Assembly: GCF_000208745.1 (NCBI RefSeq)
Contig: NC_030855.1
Span: 3,718,171 to 3,782,170, forward strand
Direction of reading: 5' to 3'
DNA length: 64,000 nucleotides
Source: Theobroma cacao
Taxonomy: Eukaryota > Streptophyta > Magnoliopsida > Malvales > Malvaceae
The notes under the pieces were generated by a model. That model did no database searches. It was not told where the DNA came from and was given only the letters and a program-made list of their open reading frames with translations. The position numbers and the translations under genes are program-made. Below are positions 11,871-24,699 of the stretch, piece after piece. The stretch's first letter is position 1, and every line of letters starts with the position of its first letter.

Positions 11871-12564
11871 ACACATGTCTTATTCTTTTCCATCCTAAGT
11901 ATCAGCATTAATTTAACATAAAATTATGCCACCAAATCCTATGGAAATCATATAAACATATTTTAAACAAATAGAGGACCTTGCTTTTTCTTTAATGACG
12001 TAAAGTAGTTATAAAAAGATTGTTGGTAATTCAACCCACGTTATTCTCTGGCCAACACCACCTTTTTCATTAAATAAAGATCATTAAACCAATAAAATTG
12101 GCTCAAAATATTGGATGATTGGGTTTCCTTTGTATTTTAGCAAAATGTCATAACTTTTTAAAGTACGTCATGACTCTAGATGGCCCTATCAAGTCAAAAG
12201 TCTCAAAAGAGAAAACTATTTGGCCCTGCCTTTTCCACTGCTAAGTTATACATGCCCCCACAGTGCACATGCATGGAAGATTGTGGGAACAAACTTTCTT
12301 TTCAGACACCCAACAATGTTACTTGATTTATATCCATTGATAAATGGAAAGTAAAGCCTATTCTTTTATATCATTTGCCCTTCACAGCATCAATATTATA
12401 CATCACTTGCATTGTATTTTTCCATAGGAAGCAAAATGAGAAGGTGAAAGAAAACCAAATCAATGAACAATTGAATTGAGAGAGGTGAAACAAAATTGAT
12501 GAAATTACATCATTTAGACCCAATCATTTCATAAATGAGCAAAGAAAACACTCAATTCATCAAG

Positions 12565-12676
12565 GTATTCTTGCTTTTATGATGACATTTGGTATTATAC
12601 TAAAAATGTAATTACTGAGAGTATTCTTGCTTTTATGATGACATTTGGTGTTTTATTAAAAATGAAATTACTGAGA
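12565..12676. repeat. 56-bp tandem duplication
   Basis: The phrase beginning gtattcttgcttttatgatg occurs at 12565 and again at 12621, followed in both by acatttggt and an aaattactgaga end. Two units only, with a few mismatches. Confidence 0.85.
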
Positions 12677-13240
12677 TGATAATGTTACAATATTTGGTAT
12701 ATATAAGTAAAGATGAACATTAACTCGATTTCGGTCCGGTTAATGAAAAAATGGTGAAGTATTACATTAATCATTAGCCTTTAAGAACATAAAACAATAT
12801 GCATTGTTTCTTTAACTCTAATGTCAACTTTTAAGACCAAAGGATCTCCATTGTCCCTATTAACTACTTTGCTTGATGTGATTCCAATTTGCCAAGCCAA
12901 ACCAATTTTTCTTTGGTCTGTGTTATTAATAATGATCATGGTTGGTCACCTCAAATTTAGATCTTCCTTAAAAGATTGCAACTTTGAATTTTACATGAAT
13001 ATGATTAAGAGCAATGAAACTTTTCCCATTTTTTATATTATGGTTAGAAAGCCAAAATTTATGGAAAAGATGGCAAGCAGTTCAATGTGTGGCCAGAATT
13101 AAATTCTTGTACTGTCCATAAGAACTCAAGGCCAGCGTTTAAAGGCAAACATTTTAATGATAGCTTTGTTTTAATCATTATGGTTTTGGCAATATATATG
13201 CATGGAAAGCACTGGTTCTGATTTCTTCTTACCATTCTAT

Positions 13241-13264
13241 ATGATGATGATGATGATGATGATA
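13241..13264. repeat. (GAT)n microsatellite
   Basis: About seven uninterrupted GAT/ATG trinucleotide units within non-coding sequence. Confidence 0.85.
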
Positions 13265-14560
13265 TGATCCCACATTGCACTGATTGATTCACATGCTTGG
13301 AAGATTGTAGAATTTCTTACTAAAAGAGATTCAACATCTTTATTATCAATTACCCTTTTGCTTTTTTCTTATTGTTTTGTCTTGTTTAGGTCGTTTAAAA
13401 CTAATGAGTGATGACAATTGGTCATCTACTTGTTACCCAAATCATATTTCTTGGTCCTCTATTGAGTCTTTAAGTCTAAGGATCAAAATTCTGATTCAGT
13501 GATTATTATATTGGTTTTTAATATTTTAATTAGTTTTGATTTTGTGCATTGGACATAAAATTTTATGAATTTTTTAATATTAATAATTATAATAAAAAAA
13601 TTTAAAATAGAAATTAAAAATAATTTAACATATATAATAATTAAATTCTTGTCCAACATTTTAATTAAATTAATGAAGATAAAAGTGATATGCATGAATT
13701 CTTTGTCATTGTATAGTAGTGAAATAGTAGAGTGAGTTTGTACAACTTGGGATATAAATTCTCCTTACTTGGGGCTAGGTTTGGTTAGCCTTGGTCTTGG
13801 CTTTGGGCTGGCAAGAAAATGTATGGGATTGTCCCCATTGGGCTCAAATGGAACTTAAGCAGATCACAGTCCATTTGCTATTAATTTCAAATCAATAAAA
13901 GAAGAGGTAAGTTTTTAAATTTATATATAATTTTTTATTTAATAGATATATTTTTTGGATTAAAAATATGAGTCTGTAATAAGTGATATTAGAATTGACT
14001 TACTCTTCATTGAAATAAGAACTTTATGAGATATATCAAGGTTGAGATAGATTCGATCTAAGATATAATTTATTTTTTTTTATGAATAAAAGTGTCACTA
14101 GTAACAGATGAAATAAGTTTTAAATTTATAAATAAGAATCTTCTTTTACATATAAGTATATTTTTTAAGTTGAAAATATGGGTCGCTGACACATAGATGT
14201 TCCACATCTTACAATTTTATAAATAACAAATACACATTTATAAATCTATTATTTATTATTATTATACCATTTTTGAGAAATTAAATTGTTTGATTATCAA
14301 ATAGAATTCCATTAGTCTTCAATGAATTGCTAAAGAATTTCATGTTGTAAAATAATATTTACAAAATTTTGGATGGATAATGAGTGTTTATAAATATTTT
14401 TCAAGGTTATTAGATTACTCAAAATTTTATTTTTAAAAGATTCTTTTTTCATTTGGTACATTATTCTCGTTAATTAAAAAATATATTAATCACACAAAAT
14501 GACCTCGTAATTCCACTCTCACACGTCAGACCAACAGAAGAACCCAATGCCAAGAAACCA

Positions 14561-15909
14561 ATAAAACACAGCCACGCGTCTGGACTCCTCGAACTTCGGT
14601 GCACTCGATCACCCCACTCTCCAATATTCAAAAGCATAAAATAGAAGCAAAAACAGAGAATACGAAAGGACATTTTTAGGCCTCGCAATTGACTCAACTT
14701 CCGCTCCGCAGAGCTCAAATATCAAAATTACTGAGCGAGGGAAGGAAAGAAGAGAACAAATCAGGGACGAAGCTTTCTCTTCGAGTAAATTAACGTCAGT
14801 TCTCTCTCTCTCTCTCAAAATCTGACTTTGGAATTTTTTTCCTTAATTTATGAGTTTCTTTTTGGCTATCATTTTGTCGAAAGAAAATGTGGCTTAAGCT
14901 ATTGTTTAGTGCGTATAATGCAGCTTCAGATATGTAATCGTCTTTACATGTCTTGCAATTTTTGTTAATAAATAATCAGCGTGGCTAAGGATTTTTACTG
15001 TTTGTTTTCCTTTTGAAGATATCAAGTGGAAAGTTTACAAACCTAGCTGTCAAACTTTTCTTTTTCGAAATGGGTTAATGTTGTGGATTTTCAGAAATTT
15101 ATGGAATATGTGGAAAATTTCTTTCCTTTGGAAATTATAATTGAATAATAAATATAAATAATGTAGGGAAACTTTTAATAGGAATGAGTGTTGAAAGCAA
15201 TTTTTGTAAAGTAACCCCCTTTTCATTTTTCTTGAAAGGATGTCAATATTAGTTAGTCTAATTGAAAAAAGATGTGTAAATGGATAAGTGTTAAACTTGG
15301 AAATTTTGACTTTGAAAGGCTGGTTAGTGTGACTGAAGAATGAAAGAAAACCCATTTTTGTTAGTGAAGTTTTGTGCATATCATTCTTTATGTGCTTAAA
15401 CATATTATAGTTCCTTTTCTGCTACTTCCATAAATTTTTGGTGGTTTCAAGTTTCTTCTTTTTTTTTTTTTATGCTGCTTTGCTGTTTTAATAATAATTT
15501 TTTGTTGCTATTTTTTGCTCCCTTCATTTAGTATATATCTTAAAGCTCAATTTTAATCTTGAACTATGCCTCGGAAAATGATCTTCTGTTTTTTACTTTT
15601 GGTTTGACCTCACATTATGCAATAGAATGAAGTGATATCCTTTCCATGTTATCTATTGCATAAGTTTTACTAGGGAGCTATTTGGTTACATTTGCTGTTA
15701 TTTTAGTATTTTTATCAGTTAATTTCTGAAGTATGCTTTTTCTTCTACGTTTTAGTGTGCCCAAAGGTATTTTTTGTGACATAATCATGTTCAATGATGA
15801 GGCTTTTCTCTATAACCCAATTTCTGGAATTTGCTACTCATTAAAAGGCTATTTTGGTCATGATTTCAGCTATGTATTATTGTTAGTATTAACATTTTTT
15901 ACAATGTAG
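14561..15909 (+). other. 5' region and probable 5'UTR intron of the FDM-type gene
   Basis: A non-coding first exon probably ends at tcga|gtaaat (donor at 14785) and joins the acceptor atgtag at 15909, ten bases before the start codon. This would make a ~1.1-kb leader intron, common in this gene family. A (CT)n run lies at about 14799-14816, just inside that intron. The exon model is inferred from splice-site appearance only. Minus-strand frames here are not supported. Confidence 0.45.
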
Positions 15910-15918
15910 ACTGATCAG

Positions 15919-18900
15919 ATGGATTCCAGTTCTGGTGAAGAGTCAGATCTTAGTGAGTCTGAGATTAATGACTACATAGAAAAGCCTTATGAACAGCTTA
16001 AATCTGGGAAGTACCAAGTGAAGGCCTTAAATGGTAGCTTAAGATGCCCCTTTTGTGCTGGGAAGAAGAAACAAGACTACAAGTACAAGGATCTGCTTCA
16101 ACATGCTTCTGGAGTGGGCAAAGGATCTGCCAACAGAAGTGCAATACAGAAGGCAAACCACCTGGCCTTGGCAAAGTATTTGGAAATTGACCTAGCTAGT
16201 GAAGCAGATCAGACCTTGCGTCCAGCTGTACCACGACCTGTTAACCAAACTCCCGAGCAAAATGATCTCTATGTTTGGCCATGGATGGGAATAATTCTTA
16301 ACATAGTAGCTGAGTCAAAGGATAAAAATGCATTGCATGATCAAGGGTACTGGTTGAAGAAGTTCGCTAAATACAAACCATTAGAAGTTCAAAGTTTCTG
16401 GAATGAGCAAGATCTGACTGGACAAGCCATACTGAAATTCAATAATGATTGGAATGGATTCATGAATGCAACAGAGTTTGAGAAGGTTTTTGTAACTGAG
16501 CTTCGTAGTAAAAAACATTGGAATGAGAAACGAACACATCTTGGTTCAAACATTTATGGTTGGTGTGCACGTGCTGATGACTACCAATCTGACGGGCCAA
16601 TAGGGGAATATCTTCGCAAGGTGGGAAAATTAAGAACCATTTCTGACATTGTCCAAGAAGCTGCTCAGGATAGGAATAATGTTGTGGCAAACTTGGCCAC
16701 AAGAATTGACTTGACAAATGAAAATTTGGAAGAATTACAGTACAAATACAATGAGACGACTATGTCCTTAAGCAGAATGCTTGAAGAGAAAGATAAACTA
16801 CACCTTGCCTTTATTGAAGGTCGGTCCAGTTTCTTTGTCTTAACCTTTTTGCGTCTTTTTTCATGTAGACACTTGCTCTTCACATGTTTAGTTGGCTGTA
16901 AACACTTTAAGAATGTTAAAAGTTTGCCTAGCTTTTGTTAACAATGTGACATGCATCATTTTCAAATTCAAATGGCTTTCTTAAGGATTGGACTTAATTT
17001 ACTACACTCGGCCTTCTCTTCTTTTTTTTTTTTTCTTTGAAAAGCCTCGGCCTTCTCTTCTTGATGTAATAAATCAGATTATGGCTTTATGTTTTATTCT
17101 TACAGAGTAGATTTAAGAGTTTATTTGTAATCTCTGAATGGTTTGTGAAGCTAATGGCCATGTACCAATCAGATAGACGTCTAGACTGCTGTTTGGGTTT
17201 TGAAGTACAAGCACGGACTCATTTAATCTATTATGTTATAAAATCGGAATTGTTATTCACGGATGGCTTAAAATTATCATGCTTGAAATAAGACATGAAT
17301 TAATAGTATTTTTGTGTTCTAATTGTTCATCAGAGACGAGGAAGATGCAGAGGCTTGCTCGAGATAATGTTCGAAGGATCTTGGAAGAACAGGAAAAGCT
17401 GAATTATGAATTGGAAACAAAGAAAAGGAAAATTGACTATTGGAGCAAGGAATTGAACAAACGTGAGGCACTAACTGAGCGTGAGAGACAAAAACTTGAT
17501 GAAGACAAGAAGAAAGTAATCTGTCTTTCCTTGCTAACCGCCTAGCCTTCACATTTTTGAGGAACTATTGGCCAATTAATTACATGCTTATCACCAAGCT
17601 ATCTTTTTTTCTGTTTTTCCGTTGCAATTTCAAGTCAGTTCTAGTTCTGAATAAGATTATCTTCAATATGGTTAAATACATATTCATTATCGTGTAGTAT
17701 ATCATGCCAAGTGTACTGTTGCTTCATCCTAACAAAAATTAAGATCAACATGTAGAGTCTTTTTATTCAGGGTACTACTTATAGGTTTTAATTTTAGTCT
17801 GGCAAAAGCTGCTAGTACTGACTTATATACTAAAATTAAGGCTACATTAGCAATAACTGTCTGAATTGCTCTAGGAGAAAATCAGTTGCTTAATTTATGC
17901 ATAATGGCACCTGTCACTGACATTGTCTTTTGTTTTTCCAGAATAATGAAAGAAACAATTCACTTCTGTTGGCTTCTATGGAGCAGAAAAAGGCTGATGA
18001 GAATGTGTTAAGACTGGTTGAAGAGCAAAAGGTGCTCAACATAGTAATTTATTGTAACGTAGCACATTGTATTTTTTCACTTTATAGTTATTTCACGTAT
18101 TCTTTTAACGGGGATTTTTAAATTTCCAGAGGGAGAAAGAAGAGGCCCTGAAAAAGATACTTCAGTTGGAAAAACAGCTGGATGTTAAGCAGAAGTTGGA
18201 AATGGAAATTGAAGAGTTGAAAGGGAAGCTGCAGGTGATGAAGCATCTTGGACAAGATGATGCAGTTGTACAGAAGAAGATGGAAGAGATGAATAATGAG
18301 TTGAAAGAAAAGATTGAGGATCTGCAAGATATGGAGTCGACAAACCAAGCTCTTATAGTCAAAGAGCGCCAGAGCAACGATGAGCTACAAGAAGCACGGA
18401 AAGTGTTAATTCAGGTACTCCATGTTTTTTCTTGGCTTAGGAATGAATTATATTTGCCCAGGCCACAGAATACTATGTAGATTCATGCAACTGGTCATGG
18501 AACCTATATTCTTATTCTTCTCTTTAGGGTTTGCGAGAGTTGTTGGGTGCTCGAGTTAATATTGGATTGAAGAGAATGGGAGAGCTTGATGAAAAGGCCT
18601 TTCAAAACACTTGTAAGTTGCGATTTTCACCTGATGAAGCAGCAGTACAGGCCACTACCCTATGCTCGTTGTGGGAGGAGAATCTAAAGAATCCAGAGTG
18701 GCATCCATTCAAAATTATAAATGAGGGAGGGAATCACAAGGTATACTGTTTGCATATCATCCTTATGGCAACCTAAGTCAAATAGTCATAAGTTATATTT
18801 TAATTAGTCCTAGGCCTGGATCAAATTTTGCTTGAAATATAGAAATAGTGCAAATACTATCTCTGGTGTCACATGGAGAATGAAGTGGATGATTTTCCTT

Positions 18901-19437
18901 TTTGATTTGCTTAAGAATCAGAAGTTATAAGTGCTCTAGAGCCTCTTTGATATTGCCTTTTCACTACTGTGAATTATAGTGAATTATGGATATAAAGATG
19001 GCCTCTTTCACCGTTTTGCACTTGATTTCTGCAAAAGTTTTTGATGAGTACTTTTGCATAAATAACTTGTTAAAATGATGTCTCTGATATTCAACCTTTT
19101 CTTATTTTTTCTGTTGGGGGCCCCTTGGGTAAAAAGGACGGCTATTGCTGTTGAGAAAGAATATCAATGAATAACTGAGTGCTTAATAATGTTGTGTGTG
19201 GTGCAGGAAATTGTAAATGAAGAAGATGAGAAACTACGAAATCTAAAGCAGGAATGGGGTGAAGGGATTTATGAGGCAGTGGTAACAGCTTTTAAAGAAT
19301 TAAATGAGTATAATCCCAGTGGGAGATATGTTATTTCTGAGCTATGGAACTTCAAGGAAAACAGGAAAGCCACGCTAAAGGAAGTCATTAATTATATCGT
19401 TAAGAACATCAAAACAGCGAAGCGCAAGAGGACTTGA
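15919..19437 (+). CDS. FDM1: FDM/IDN2-family protein, RNA-directed DNA methylation
   Basis: Six coding exons: 15919-16819, 17334-17515, 17942-18031, 18130-18414, 18528-18740 and 19207-19437. They total 1902 nt and give 633 residues, matching the ~634 of Arabidopsis FDM1. All junctions are GT..AG and keep frame. Domains in order: an acidic N-terminus; a zf-XS zinc finger at about 42-85 (CPFC at 43-46, His62, His81); an XS domain at about 115-225 (YVWPWMGIILN, GWCARADDY); a long coiled coil at about 250-490; and an XH domain at about 500-630 (GELDEKAFQNTC, WHPF, RYVISELWNF). In Arabidopsis these proteins bind double-stranded RNA with 5' overhangs, pair with IDN2, and act downstream of Pol V transcripts to guide cytosine methylation in the nucleus. 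FDM1 and its close paralogues FDM2-5 cannot be told apart by eye, so the symbol is provisional. ATG 15919 is the first in the exon and gives the family N-terminus. Confidence 0.92.
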
Positions 19438-20380
19438 GGCAAAGGTTTGTATTTACGGACCATTTTGAGGCAAAGAATACATTAATTACCATTTCCATGT
19501 TCTTCTGTCATGATTTGCGGGAGTTTTGGTGTGTGAATTAGTACTTTAAGGCAGTTGTTTATGATTTTATTTGACCTTTGTTGCCATCTTGAGACTGTAG
19601 GTCATGTGCAATTTTATTTATGTTCTTTACCTTCTTAGTTTTTGGTCCTTATCCTTGATACTTCATATTGTGACAAAAACAAAATTACATGAAAACATAG
19701 CACTTATTAGCTGTCGAGTTGAAATTATCAATGGGACATTACAGGCATAGTATTGCACCTGCACTTAGCTTGCTTAAAGTTTCATGTTTGAACCGTATAC
19801 TGATATATGTAAATTGCTGGATGACACAGGATCCAATGAAACTTCAAGAGTTCAGGATCTGACAAATCTTCTGGGATAACATGCGTACGGAGGTGCACCA
19901 TATTGCTTGATCTGTCAATTGTATTTTCAGCCACCAGATGAATCCTGAACTTAAGAGTTAGTATTTTAGTTGGGAAATATTCTCGGTGACTGAGCAGTCT
20001 AGATCTGCAATCCTTTCTCTTTATCCAAATCATTATCAGCATGGTAGTTGGCTATGCTCATCTATCAAAAAAATGCTAGGACTTTTTCATGAATGGCGTA
20101 TGCATGAAATTCAGTTGGCAGAATCTGTTCCAATAACATCCTATTTCATGGGAGTGGGGTAGGACCACAAGACTCAATACAACATGTTCACTCTCAAGGA
20201 TTAGCTGCCTAATTAGCTTTGCTATCTCACGCTTAGGTAACATGAGATAACAACTACATTTTATGGCGCTCTTTCTTTGTTATATTGCTACATATTCTTC
20301 ATGAACAACAAGGTTGGCAGGATATATAATTTTTTTCCTTTTTTTTTTTTTTGTATTATGGGCAATATAGATCCCATCAT
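19438..20380. other. 3' flank of the FDM-type gene
   Basis: The proximal few hundred bases are the 3' UTR, with T-rich and ttttattt elements but no clear single poly(A) signal. The remainder has no coding support. Confidence 0.45.
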
Positions 20381-20530
20381 AGGGGGGAGTATCCGTCGGT
20401 GCTCCGAAACCTGTCTAAACGACGTCATATGGGGAGCAACCTAAGCCGATCGACCCTCGAGTAGGAACCCGAGATAACTGAAACTGATTATATTCAGTCA
20501 GTTTCGATTGGTTGGTCGATTGGTAACCAA
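20381..20530 (+). repeat. Left inverted end of the hAT-like element
   Basis: It starts aggggggagtatccgtcggt and contains gctccgaaac, gggagcaac with one mismatch, gaccctcg, ggaac, cgattg and aaccaa. These blocks occur in the same order in the reverse complement of 26991-27143, where ~14 extra bases sit before gctccgaaac. It is much more GC-rich than its surroundings. Confidence 0.7.
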
Positions 20531-20689
20531 TAAATTTATATTTTGGCAACATATTAAAAAATATTATTTTAATATTTGGTATGACATGTTTTAGAAAGAA
20601 CTAATAAAAATATTAAACGATATAAATTTCATGGCAATTAAATAAGCGTATTTATAAATCATAATCAAAACAACAAAAATTTCAAATGA

Positions 20690-21965
20690 ATAAAAAAATA
20701 ATTGTAGATATTTATAATATATTCATACAAGTTGAAAGTTACACAACCATAAACTTCATGACATGTACATTTGATTCGACGGTTCCGAATCCATCAATCA
20801 CCTGATATCTCCTATCAACATGTCTCTAGAATGTTAAAGGAAAAATTATAATTAATATAAATTAATGGGTTAAAATAACCCTAAATATATTACAAATGAA
20901 AATATACATAATTCTTAACAATAACATTATCTAAAGAGCTAAAGAATATATTACACAATCTTCAACAAATCTAAAAATTATATTAAAAAAAAGATAAATT
21001 AACCTTTAAATAAAGAACTAAAGAAATGTAAGAATTAAAATTGAGAAAATCAAATGAATAAAGTAAAAACAATAAATAAAATAATTACTTGAATCAACTT
21101 TCTTAAGCTCTTTTATATCATACTCAATGTCTTTCGAATTAAAACATGTGAGAACAAACAAGTGTTTACACGAGCTTAAGAGTCACAGAACTCCTATACG
21201 TATCAAGCACACATCCACAAATATTAAAAGTGTTGATACAAGGACAACCAATACATCATGAGCATTATCAAAAAGTATAAGAAACGTGACTATGGAGTTT
21301 GCATTACATAAGAACATTAAAATCATCATGATCAGTAGTATCATCCTCAGATAAATATTTGTCTAATTTTGTTTTTTTTGCGCTCTCTGTCACTTTCCAT
21401 TCAATATCTCTTATACGTAGAAAATTTTTTTCTTTTTCCTTATTGGGTTTTGATTGCCACTTTCCTGACTGGTTTTTCTCTCCAAATTACTCATCAATGA
21501 AGCTTTCCTTAGGAGAATACATTCTTTCAAAGAAAAACTCAACAAAATCAATTTTTAAAAAAAAATTAAGAATCAAGACGATGTACAACACCAAATTCAA
21601 TTTTTCCACATTCTTTTGGTCCTTGTTAAATTTGTCTTTCATTATATTTGTCATAACCTGTAAATCAACATCAAAGTTTTCTTGTCATTCTTTCTTTCAA
21701 AGTGCAATACGCCTCGCAAACACAATCAAGAAAAGTATTACAAATTATGTAAAAACCCAAATCTTTACTAACAAATCAATTGTTGCGAGAAAAGAAAAAT
21801 TCTCCTAACATTTGCCCAATCATTTTCGTTGGGTACCCCATCTCTCCCATCAATAGCTCAATATTGTAACCACTATCGGCCACATCAAAGGGTGCAAAAG
21901 CCTTTTCAAATTTTGGAGCAGCATTGAATTCCATCTGGTACCAACATCCAAACACAATAAACTCT
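20690..21965 (-). pseudogene. hAT transposase remnant 1
   Basis: On the minus strand, about 21960-21790 reads a frame with APKFEKAFAPFDVAD, resembling the KxExAF..F segment of plant hAT transposases. Further downstream, about 21665-21490 reads VMTNIMKDKFNKDQKNVEKL and LVLYIVLIL..KIDFVEF. This is the pattern of the hAT-like DUF4413 region in RICESLEEPER/zf-BED proteins (an MK.KFxKYWx.xEK.N motif, then Y.AS.LDPR.K..YVEF). A stop codon separates the blocks (possible intron or decay), and DPR is degraded to NFF. The rest is AT-rich and unreadable. It is cut at its left side by the CAF1-bearing segment that starts near 21966. Confidence 0.65.
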
Positions 21966-22342
21966 TTGAATCTAATTCTAGACAATATGATAGATACAAA
22001 AACAGGGCAATTAAGACAAGGATCATAACATTCTAACACTTACAAGAAATGGACGTCTACCATTAAATATAACCATCAAGATTATATTCCGTCATTTTCC
22101 CAATTTGCTATCACACAATTTATGAACGTAAATGCACCACTTGACACTTGATAGATACATGGAACATAAAGCTTTTTAACGCAGTAACAGCAAGAACAAA
22201 GAGAACAGCAAGCAAAAGAAAATATTCATAAATTACGAAAATTGTTGCCAATAGTGTACATTGAAGTGTGGGTATGAGGCACACTCGTACAGACAAACAA
22301 GCAGTTGTCCAAATCTTTTTTGGTTTTTATTACTTTTCATTT

Positions 22343-23167
22343 TCAATGAGTACTCTGTCCATTCTCAACACCTAAACCGTACAACACACCGGAATACTTT
22401 TCCAACGAGCCACTAAAGAAATTCTCTTTCAATTTCCTGAATGTACAAGATGTGAGCAAACTATCTGAACCCGCTTGATGACAAATCCCAACTCTTTCTA
22501 CTTCCAACAACTCCGCAAGCTTGTTCAATCCACCGTACAGACTATTGCAGAACTTCATCAAATGCTTGATATCATAGAGAGTAGGAAAGTAAATATTAAT
22601 CAAACTAAAGAACCCAACTTGTGTATCCGGCAAATTATGGCAAGTCAAGAGCTTAAGCAAGTACCCGAAATCATAACCACTATGGAAAGTAACCCAATGC
22701 ACACTATCATTCAAAACGATCCCTGAAGACATCAAAAGCTCACCAAACCTCATTGCATCAATACCCTTCTCATTGTTTTTCTTGAAATCAATCCCACTTT
22801 GCCTCAAAAGCTCAATAGAATCATTAGCAAACACATCCTCATTCACATTAAACTCTCGGAAATTGAATTGCCAGATGCAATACTTATCAGTTCCACAAGT
22901 AGGCAAGTTTCCTTCCTCATCGGAAAATGTAAGACCCAATTGAATCAACTTTAACATATCGACATTGTCCTTCAAAGTTTGGTAGTTGTAGTCACAGATG
23001 TACTTAAAATTGCCCAGGGGACGCAACACAACGCCTGGAAACTCAGTATCCATGGCAACGTAGGGGTAGTCATCAACTATTTCACGAATCAAAGCGAATT
23101 CTTCTTCAAGGTTATCGTTCCAGACCTCACGGATTTGGATTGAATCGCTCTTTGGCAACAAAGACAT
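22343..23167 (-). CDS. CAF1: CCR4-associated factor 1 (CAF1) deadenylase, copy 1
   Basis: A single coding exon of 274 residues, typical for plant CAF1. The ATG at 23167 ([20 protein letters not shown]) is preceded by an acceptor at cag/aag and a 277-bp 5'UTR intron (about 23446-23170, donor gtcagt). In-frame ATG codons upstream lie inside that intron. DEDD-family nuclease residues are present: Asp40 and Glu42 (AMDTEFPG), Asp166 (SGYDFGY), His230 and Asp235 (HQAGSDSLL). CAF1 removes poly(A) tails as a Mg2+-dependent 3'-5' exonuclease in the CCR4-NOT complex, and plant paralogues respond to stress and pathogens. This copy has [10 protein letters not shown] where the other two copies have FKNSYD[YF]HYQ, and CHNLPD where they have CQNLPD. 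Its intron donor is GTCAGT, not GTAAGT. It lies between the two hAT remnants. Confidence 0.95.
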   Translation of the reverse strand: MSLLPKSDSIQIREVWNDNLEEEFALIREIVDDYPYVAMDTEFPGVVLRPLGNFKYICDYNYQTLKDNVDMLKLIQLGLTFSDEEGNLPTCGTDKYCIWQFNFREFNVNEDVFANDSIELLRQSGIDFKKNNEKGIDAMRFGELLMSSGIVLNDSVHWVTFHSGYDFGYLLKLLTCHNLPDTQVGFFSLINIYFPTLYDIKHLMKFCNSLYGGLNKLAELLEVERVGICHQAGSDSLLTSCTFRKLKENFFSGSLEKYSGVLYGLGVENGQSTH

Positions 23168-23446
23168 CACTTGAAAAACCAACAAAAAAAACTAATTTCT
23201 ATTTCAACCAATAACAACCCAAGAAGACAAAGATTCCTAAATTACCACGAAACCCCCAAACAGGGAATCAATTTGCAAAACACCCAGATTGAATTTCACC
23301 AGATCTGCAAGAAATTACAATAAATTTAAGGCTATAGATCCTACAAACCAAATAAAAGCCAGCTTCACCCAGAAATGAATTTCGAATAATTAAACGATAA
23401 ATTAAATAGATGATTATATAGATGGAGAAATGAAGAAGGAACTGAC

Positions 23447-24400
23447 CTTTTGAAGTGAAAAGGGGAAGGATTTTTCAGAGAAACAGATTAAATAAGGCAG
23501 ATTCTAGACAGAAAGATCTAGAAAATTTCTGAAAGGTCCTTCCTTTCTCTCTGTAAGGTTTCGGGGTTTGGAGTATTATCGGAGGCCCTAGACTGGGGTT
23601 TGATTTTTCCTTTTTTCTTTAAGAACTGGTCGTTGACTTGCTGTGGTTATCGTTTTAAGGTTTTTTTTTTTGTTTATCTGTACTGTTTGTTTCCTGGGAA
23701 AAGGAGAGGCTTCACGTTTCTGTTATTTTATATATATAGTGGAGTGAGAAGGGGAATGGTCTGGAGCCTATAGCCTTTCCCTTTGCTCACCTCCTTATGA
23801 ACAGAAAGGAGAGAAATCTAAAACAAATGCAGATTTTTCAGGTAAATTGCAGATTCCATTTTCCAGACATTTAGGACACCTAGTTATTCTATTTTTCTGA
23901 AAACAAATTTATTACTAAATACTTTTTTTTAAAAGGTTCATTTGTTTTTATTACCTAGTATGTTTTTTTTTAAATATATATATATAATAGGTGTTCATGA
24001 GTCGAGTTTAGTTGATTTTTCGTTTTTAAAATTTAGACTTGAAAGTTTATCAGATTTGCATATCAATTATTGTTGTAAAATAATAAAACTATAGGCTAAC
24101 ATTTTAATATCTTTAAATTAATTTAAAATAGAATTAAACAAAAATATAATATTTATTATAAAAATTTAATTCATTTAGTTTGACTTTGAATTTAAAAAAT
24201 TATATTCCAATTCGACTCAAAATGTGTCAAATTTGCAAATTATAATGAATAACTCGATCAATTAATTACCTCACGAAAAGAGCTTAAAATTTTATATTAA
24301 AAGTAATCACTTATGTTATCCTCAAGTTTTACTTATATGTGCAACATAAATTATTTATATAATTACATCCATTAAAAACACAAATCAAATAAATTAACAA
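23447..24400. other. CAF1 copy 1 leader, promoter and duplicated upstream block
   Basis: About 23447-23560 is the likely non-coding first exon. Next comes a stretch shared with the upstream region of copy 2 (aagaactggtcgttgacttg at about 23620 and again near 31412). Then 23700-24390 matches about 32150-32730, including gggaatggt..ggag and caaatttgcaaattat. The duplicated unit therefore extends at least this far upstream. No coding sequence. Confidence 0.55.
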
Positions 24401-24404
24401 AGAT

Positions 24405-24680
24405 AAAAAGTTCAAAAAAATTTTAAAATATTTTAAAAAATTCAAATAAACTCTTTTTTTATTACATTTAATCAAATACTTTTCATTTTATTTTAATTTA
24501 ATTAATCTTTAGTCGTAAAGACATATTTGATTCCAAATAAAAGTATAAGAAATTAGTTAACTCGAAATAAAAATATAAAAACTTATTTAATTCAAAATAA
24601 AAATATAGAGTTTTATTAAACGTAATAAGAGAATATGAGTTTATTTGAATTTTTCTGAATAGTTTAAGGATTTTTTTTGG
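24405..24680. repeat. Foldback repeat, copy 2 (short loop)
   Basis: The left arm near 24440-24510 (attacatttaatcaaatac) is followed almost directly by right-arm pieces near 24530-24650 (attcaaaataaaaatataga, ttaaacgtaataagagaata). The central loop seen in copy 1 is largely missing. Confidence 0.55.
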
Positions 24681-24699
24681 ATATTATACTTAAAAATAT

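Larger units (their letters stand above)
10521..14560. other. Gene-poor AT-rich spacer
   Basis: No supported gene. Contents are a foldback repeat at 11480-11870, a 56-bp tandem duplication at 12565-12676, a (GAT)n microsatellite near 13241-13264, and two related AT-rich repeat pieces near 13905-14040 and 14100-14220. A 93-codon frame at 12821-13102 has no recognisable domain and I treat it as chance. Confidence 0.5.

Noticed and set aside
15050..15403. 117-codon minus-strand frame
   Set aside because: Inside the probable leader intron of the FDM-type gene, AT-rich, and without recognisable motifs.
21359..21808. 149-codon plus-strand frame
   Set aside because: It lies opposite the hAT transposase remnant and has a low-complexity, Phe/Ser/Lys-rich composition with no domain.
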